From positions 1-64,000 of the forward strand of contig CAJWSU010000006.1 in the NCBI GenBank assembly GCA_913046335.1: a stretch of 64,000 bases of DNA, given 5' to 3'. Positions 61,407 through 64,000 of this stretch are shown here, piece after piece. The DNA comes from TMED109 sp002684605 (GTDB lineage: Bacteria; Pseudomonadota; Alphaproteobacteria; TMED109). Position numbers and translations under genes: made by a program. The notes under the pieces were generated by a model. It had not been told where the DNA came from and did not search any database. It saw only the letters and a list, made by a program, of their open reading frames with translations. The stretch's first letter is position 1; each line of letters opens with the position of its first letter.

Positions 61407-63563
61407 ATGGTGAATAGAGTAAATAAAAATGGTCTAAGTGTAGATTCAAAATTAGTAGATTTTATGGAATTAGAGGCTATTCCTGGAACAGGAGTTGATA
61501 ATGAAAACTTTTGGAAAGGTTTTGCAAAAATAGTAGAAGAATTAGGGCCTAAAAATATTAGCCTTTTAAAGAAGCGTGAAGACTTACAGGAAAAAATAGA
61601 TAATTGGCATATACTTAGCAGAGGGAAACCTCATGAACCTGAAGCATATAAATCTTTCCTTAATGAAATAGGTTATTTAGTAAAGGATTCAGGACAATTT
61701 ACAATAGATACTGCTAATGTGGATCCAGAAATAGCTACAGTATGTGGGCCACAATTAGTTGTACCTATAATGAATGCTCGTTATGCATTAAATGCTGCGA
61801 ATGCACGTTGGGGAAGTTTATATGACGCTTTTTATGGCACAGATGCAATGGGTGATTTGCCTCCTTCAGGAAGTTATAGTTCTGAAAGAGGAGATAAAGT
61901 TATTGCTCACGCCAAAGCACATTTAGATGAAGTAGTTCCTTTAAATGGTAATAATTGGTCTGAAATTAATAATATATCTGTAAGTAATAACAAGTTGATT
62001 TTGTCTACGGAGATAGGAGCCGCTCAGCTTAAAAATAATGATCAGTATATTGGTTTTAGAGAAAAAAGTAATTCTATAAGTGAAATTATCTTTATCAAAA
62101 ATGGTTTACATATACGTATTTTAATAGACCCTGATCATATAATTGGAAAAGTAGATTTAGCAAATATTTGTGACATTGTTCTAGAATCTGCTTTAACTAC
62201 TATTATGGATTGCGAAGATAGTGTTGCTGCAGTGGATGGTGAAGATAAAGTTTTAGCCTATAGAAATTGGTTAGGTTTAATGAAAGGAGACCTTTCAGAA
62301 GAATTTGAAAAGGGAGGTAAAATTGTAAAACGTACATTAAATGAAGATATTAATTATACTTCATTAAGAGGCGAAAAAAAATTTTTAAAAAGTAGATCAC
62401 TAATGTTAAATAGAAATGTTGGGCATTTAATGACAAATCCGGCTGTTTTAGACAGTCAAGGCTCAGAAGTAGGAGAAGGTTTAATAGATGCTATGTGTAT
62501 AACTTTGATTGCCATGCATGATTTATCAAAATCTTCAGGAATACGTAATTCTTTAAAAGGTTCGGTTTATATTGTTAAACCAAAAATGCATGGACCAGAA
62601 GAAGTTGCTTTTACAGAAGAAATATTTTCGTATGTAGAAAAAATATTATCGTTACCTGATAATACAGTAAAATTAGGTATTATGGATGAAGAAAGAAGAA
62701 CTAGTGCTAATTTGAAAGAATGTATCCGAGCTGCAAAATCTAGAGTAGCTTTTATTAATACAGGGTTTTTAGATAGAACAGGGGATGAAATACATACATC
62801 TATGGAAGCAGGACCTTTTTTGCGTAAAGGAGATATGAAGTCTACAGAATGGATAAAATCTTATGAAGAAAGAAATGTTGATATAGGTTTAGAATGTGGA
62901 TTACAAGGGCGTGCTCAAATAGGTAAAGGCATGTGGGCAATGCCAGATTTAATGAAGGACATGTTAGATCAGAAGATAGCTCATCCGAAAGCTGGAGCAA
63001 ATTGCGCTTGGGTACCTAGTCCAACTGCGGCAACTATTCATGCAATGCATTATCATATGATTGATGTTTTCAGCGTTCAAAACAATATCGCTAAGGCTGG
63101 GCCTCGCGGTACATTAGAAGATTTATTAAAAATACCTGTGGCAGAGGGACATAATTGGTCAAATGAAGATATTACTCAAGAAATAGAGAATAATGCACAA
63201 GGTATATTGGGTTATGTAGTAAGGTGGGTAGATCAAGGAGTAGGATGTTCTAAAGTTCCAGATATTCATGATGTAGGATTAATGGAGGATAGAGCTACCT
63301 GTAGAATTTCATCTCAAGCGTTATCTAATTGGTTGCATCATGATATAGTAACAAAAGAGCAATTAATGCAGGCAATGAAAAAAATGGCTTCAGTAGTTGA
63401 TGGACAAAATGTTGATGATAAAAATTATATTCCGATGTCTCCTAAATTTGATACTATCGCTTTTAAAGCTGCATGCGACCTTGTTTTTGAAGGAAGAATC
63501 CAACCTTCAGGATATACAGAACCAGTTCTGCATAAAAGAAGAATACAATTAAAACAAACTTAA
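61407..63563 (+). CDS. glcB: Malate synthase G
   Basis: Condenses glyoxylate and acetyl-CoA to malate; 718 aa, the large single-chain G form. NARYALNAANARWGSLYDA, TIMDCEDSVAAVDGEDKV (catalytic Mg/Asp-Glu region), and VYIVKPKMHGPEEVAFT, LGIMDEERRTSANLKECI, NTGFLDRTGDEIHTSM are diagnostic. AAAGG before ATG 61407. I looked in the 97-base gap for a glycine riboswitch, known before malate synthase in SAR11, and saw none. Confidence 0.97.
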   Translation: MVNRVNKNGLSVDSKLVDFMELEAIPGTGVDNENFWKGFAKIVEELGPKNISLLKKREDLQEKIDNWHILSRGKPHEPEAYKSFLNEIGYLVKDSGQFTIDTANVDPEIATVCGPQLVVPIMNARYALNAANARWGSLYDAFYGTDAMGDLPPSGSYSSERGDKVIAHAKAHLDEVVPLNGNNWSEINNISVSNNKLILSTEIGAAQLKNNDQYIGFREKSNSISEIIFIKNGLHIRILIDPDHIIGKVDLANICDIVLESALTTIMDCEDSVAAVDGEDKVLAYRNWLGLMKGDLSEEFEKGGKIVKRTLNEDINYTSLRGEKKFLKSRSLMLNRNVGHLMTNPAVLDSQGSEVGEGLIDAMCITLIAMHDLSKSSGIRNSLKGSVYIVKPKMHGPEEVAFTEEIFSYVEKILSLPDNTVKLGIMDEERRTSANLKECIRAAKSRVAFINTGFLDRTGDEIHTSMEAGPFLRKGDMKSTEWIKSYEERNVDIGLECGLQGRAQIGKGMWAMPDLMKDMLDQKIAHPKAGANCAWVPSPTAATIHAMHYHMIDVFSVQNNIAKAGPRGTLEDLLKIPVAEGHNWSNEDITQEIENNAQGILGYVVRWVDQGVGCSKVPDIHDVGLMEDRATCRISSQALSNWLHHDIVTKEQLMQAMKKMASVVDGQNVDDKNYIPMSPKFDTIAFKAACDLVFEGRIQPSGYTEPVLHKRRIQLKQT

Positions 63564-63584
63564 CTTAAAAAAAAGGTAAATAAT

Positions 63585-63878
63585 ATGACTGTATTAGTTA
63601 ATTTAGTGTTTCCTATAAAACCAGAGAAGCTCGATAGTTTTTTTTCTATGATGTCGGAAGCTTTGAAAGATACTAGAGCATTTGACGGATGTATTAGCGT
63701 AAGAACTTACCATGAGGAAGGAAGTTCAAATGTTTTGCTTGTAGAGGAATGGGAATCATTTGAGAAGCAAAAAGCTTACTTAAATTGGAGAGTAGAAACA
63801 GGATTAATGGATGTCCTTGCTGAGTATGTCAGTGGAGAATTATCTGTTAAAAAATACTTACCCAAAGAAAATGTATAA
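63585..63878 (+). CDS. Antibiotic-biosynthesis-monooxygenase-fold protein
   Basis: 97-aa dimeric alpha/beta-barrel protein. VNLVFPIKPEKLDSFFSMMS, GCISVRTYHEEGSSNVLLVEEWESF and YLNWRVETGLMDVL are ABM (YgiN-like) features. Probably a small quinone-type monooxygenase or a stress protein; role unknown. 21 bases after glcB. Confidence 0.83.
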   Translation: MTVLVNLVFPIKPEKLDSFFSMMSEALKDTRAFDGCISVRTYHEEGSSNVLLVEEWESFEKQKAYLNWRVETGLMDVLAEYVSGELSVKKYLPKENV

Positions 63879-63899
63879 GATTTAATAATTCTTTAGGTT

Positions 63900-64000
63900 C
63901 TAGTTTATCCATTCTCTAATATTCCAATGTTCATAGAGAGTCCAAATATAGTCTTTAGTAGATTTTTCTCTTAAAGGGTGAATATTTTCTTTTTCAGCTT
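63900..64000 (-). CDS. Partial gene, C-terminal end only
   Basis: A minus-strand reading frame enters from the right edge and stops at 63900-63902. The 33 visible residues read ENIHPLREKSTKDYIWTLYE and end HWNIREWIN. Not recognised. The frame is uninterrupted and convergent with the ABM gene, which supports a real gene continuing outside the window. Confidence 0.45.
   Translation of the reverse strand, partial: AEKENIHPLREKSTKDYIWTLYEHWNIREWIN

Overview
The window is an AT-rich (roughly 30% G+C by eye), gene-dense bacterial chromosome segment. Its gaps are very short, many start and stop codons overlap (ATGA, TAATG, TTGA), and TTG/GTG starts are frequent. Gene content points to a streamlined, aerobic, probably marine alphaproteobacterium: the ubiA-rsmE-gshA string, a plant/alpha-type gshA, a DksA lacking most zinc cysteines, eukaryotic-type NADP isocitrate dehydrogenase, malate synthase G, PQQ biosynthesis, and a GAAC-N7-GAAC box upstream of recA. 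I cannot place it more exactly. No rRNA, tRNA, CRISPR array, transposase or integrase gene was seen.

Layout. 0-7.2 kb: ubiquinone prenyltransferase, rRNA methyltransferase, glutathione synthesis, TldD, a HisC-like aminotransferase, a small orphan and a CaiB-type CoA transferase. 7.4-13.8 kb: a sulfur/cytochrome block: soxXYZA (no soxB or soxCD here), cystathionine beta-synthase and gamma-lyase (reverse transsulfuration), a SixA-like phosphatase, and two c-type cytochrome genes on the other strand. 13.8-22.8 kb: acyl-CoA ligase, ispH, dxs, small-molecule catabolism enzymes and a Tat-exported ApbE. 22.9-33.4 kb: an RND pump with its fusion protein, a TetR regulator, AlkA, and an MMPL exporter / LolA-like / outer-membrane protein operon. 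The TetR promoter and the region upstream of the MMPL operon share a palindrome, which suggests one small regulon. 33.5-40.9 kb: dksA, recA with an SOS-type box, alaS, icd, a LOG protein and a LysM protein. 40.9-44.2 kb: a complete pqqABCDE operon, including a 24-codon pqqA. 44.4-52.5 kb: exported rhodanese, acyl-CoA ligase, rlmE, guaB, RsmB-like methyltransferase, TPR protein and guaA.

52.5-55.9 kb is the accessory part. The 3' end of guaA (encoding TIEWE-stop) reappears twice downstream, each time at the end of an ~80-bp direct repeat and with only synonymous changes. The repeats bound two ~1.1-kb modules, one carrying an outer-membrane protein and one a MORN/YwqK-like exported repeat protein. 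Short inverted repeats and many copies of the octamer TTCCAAGT sit between them. I read this as a stack of guaA-targeted integration remnants without a visible integrase, and it is the most unusual thing in the window. After it come small proteins (TIGR03643, pentapeptide repeat, VOC, PpnP), then from 56.7 kb housekeeping genes again: Uup, HIT, aldo/keto reductase, a BaiN-type flavoprotein, malate synthase G, a monooxygenase-fold protein and a partial gene at the right edge.

The genes fit an aerobic heterotroph that can feed electrons from reduced sulfur and, through PQQ, perhaps from periplasmic alcohol or sugar oxidation into cytochromes c. Neither a PQQ dehydrogenase nor soxB is in the window, so both ideas depend on genes elsewhere.
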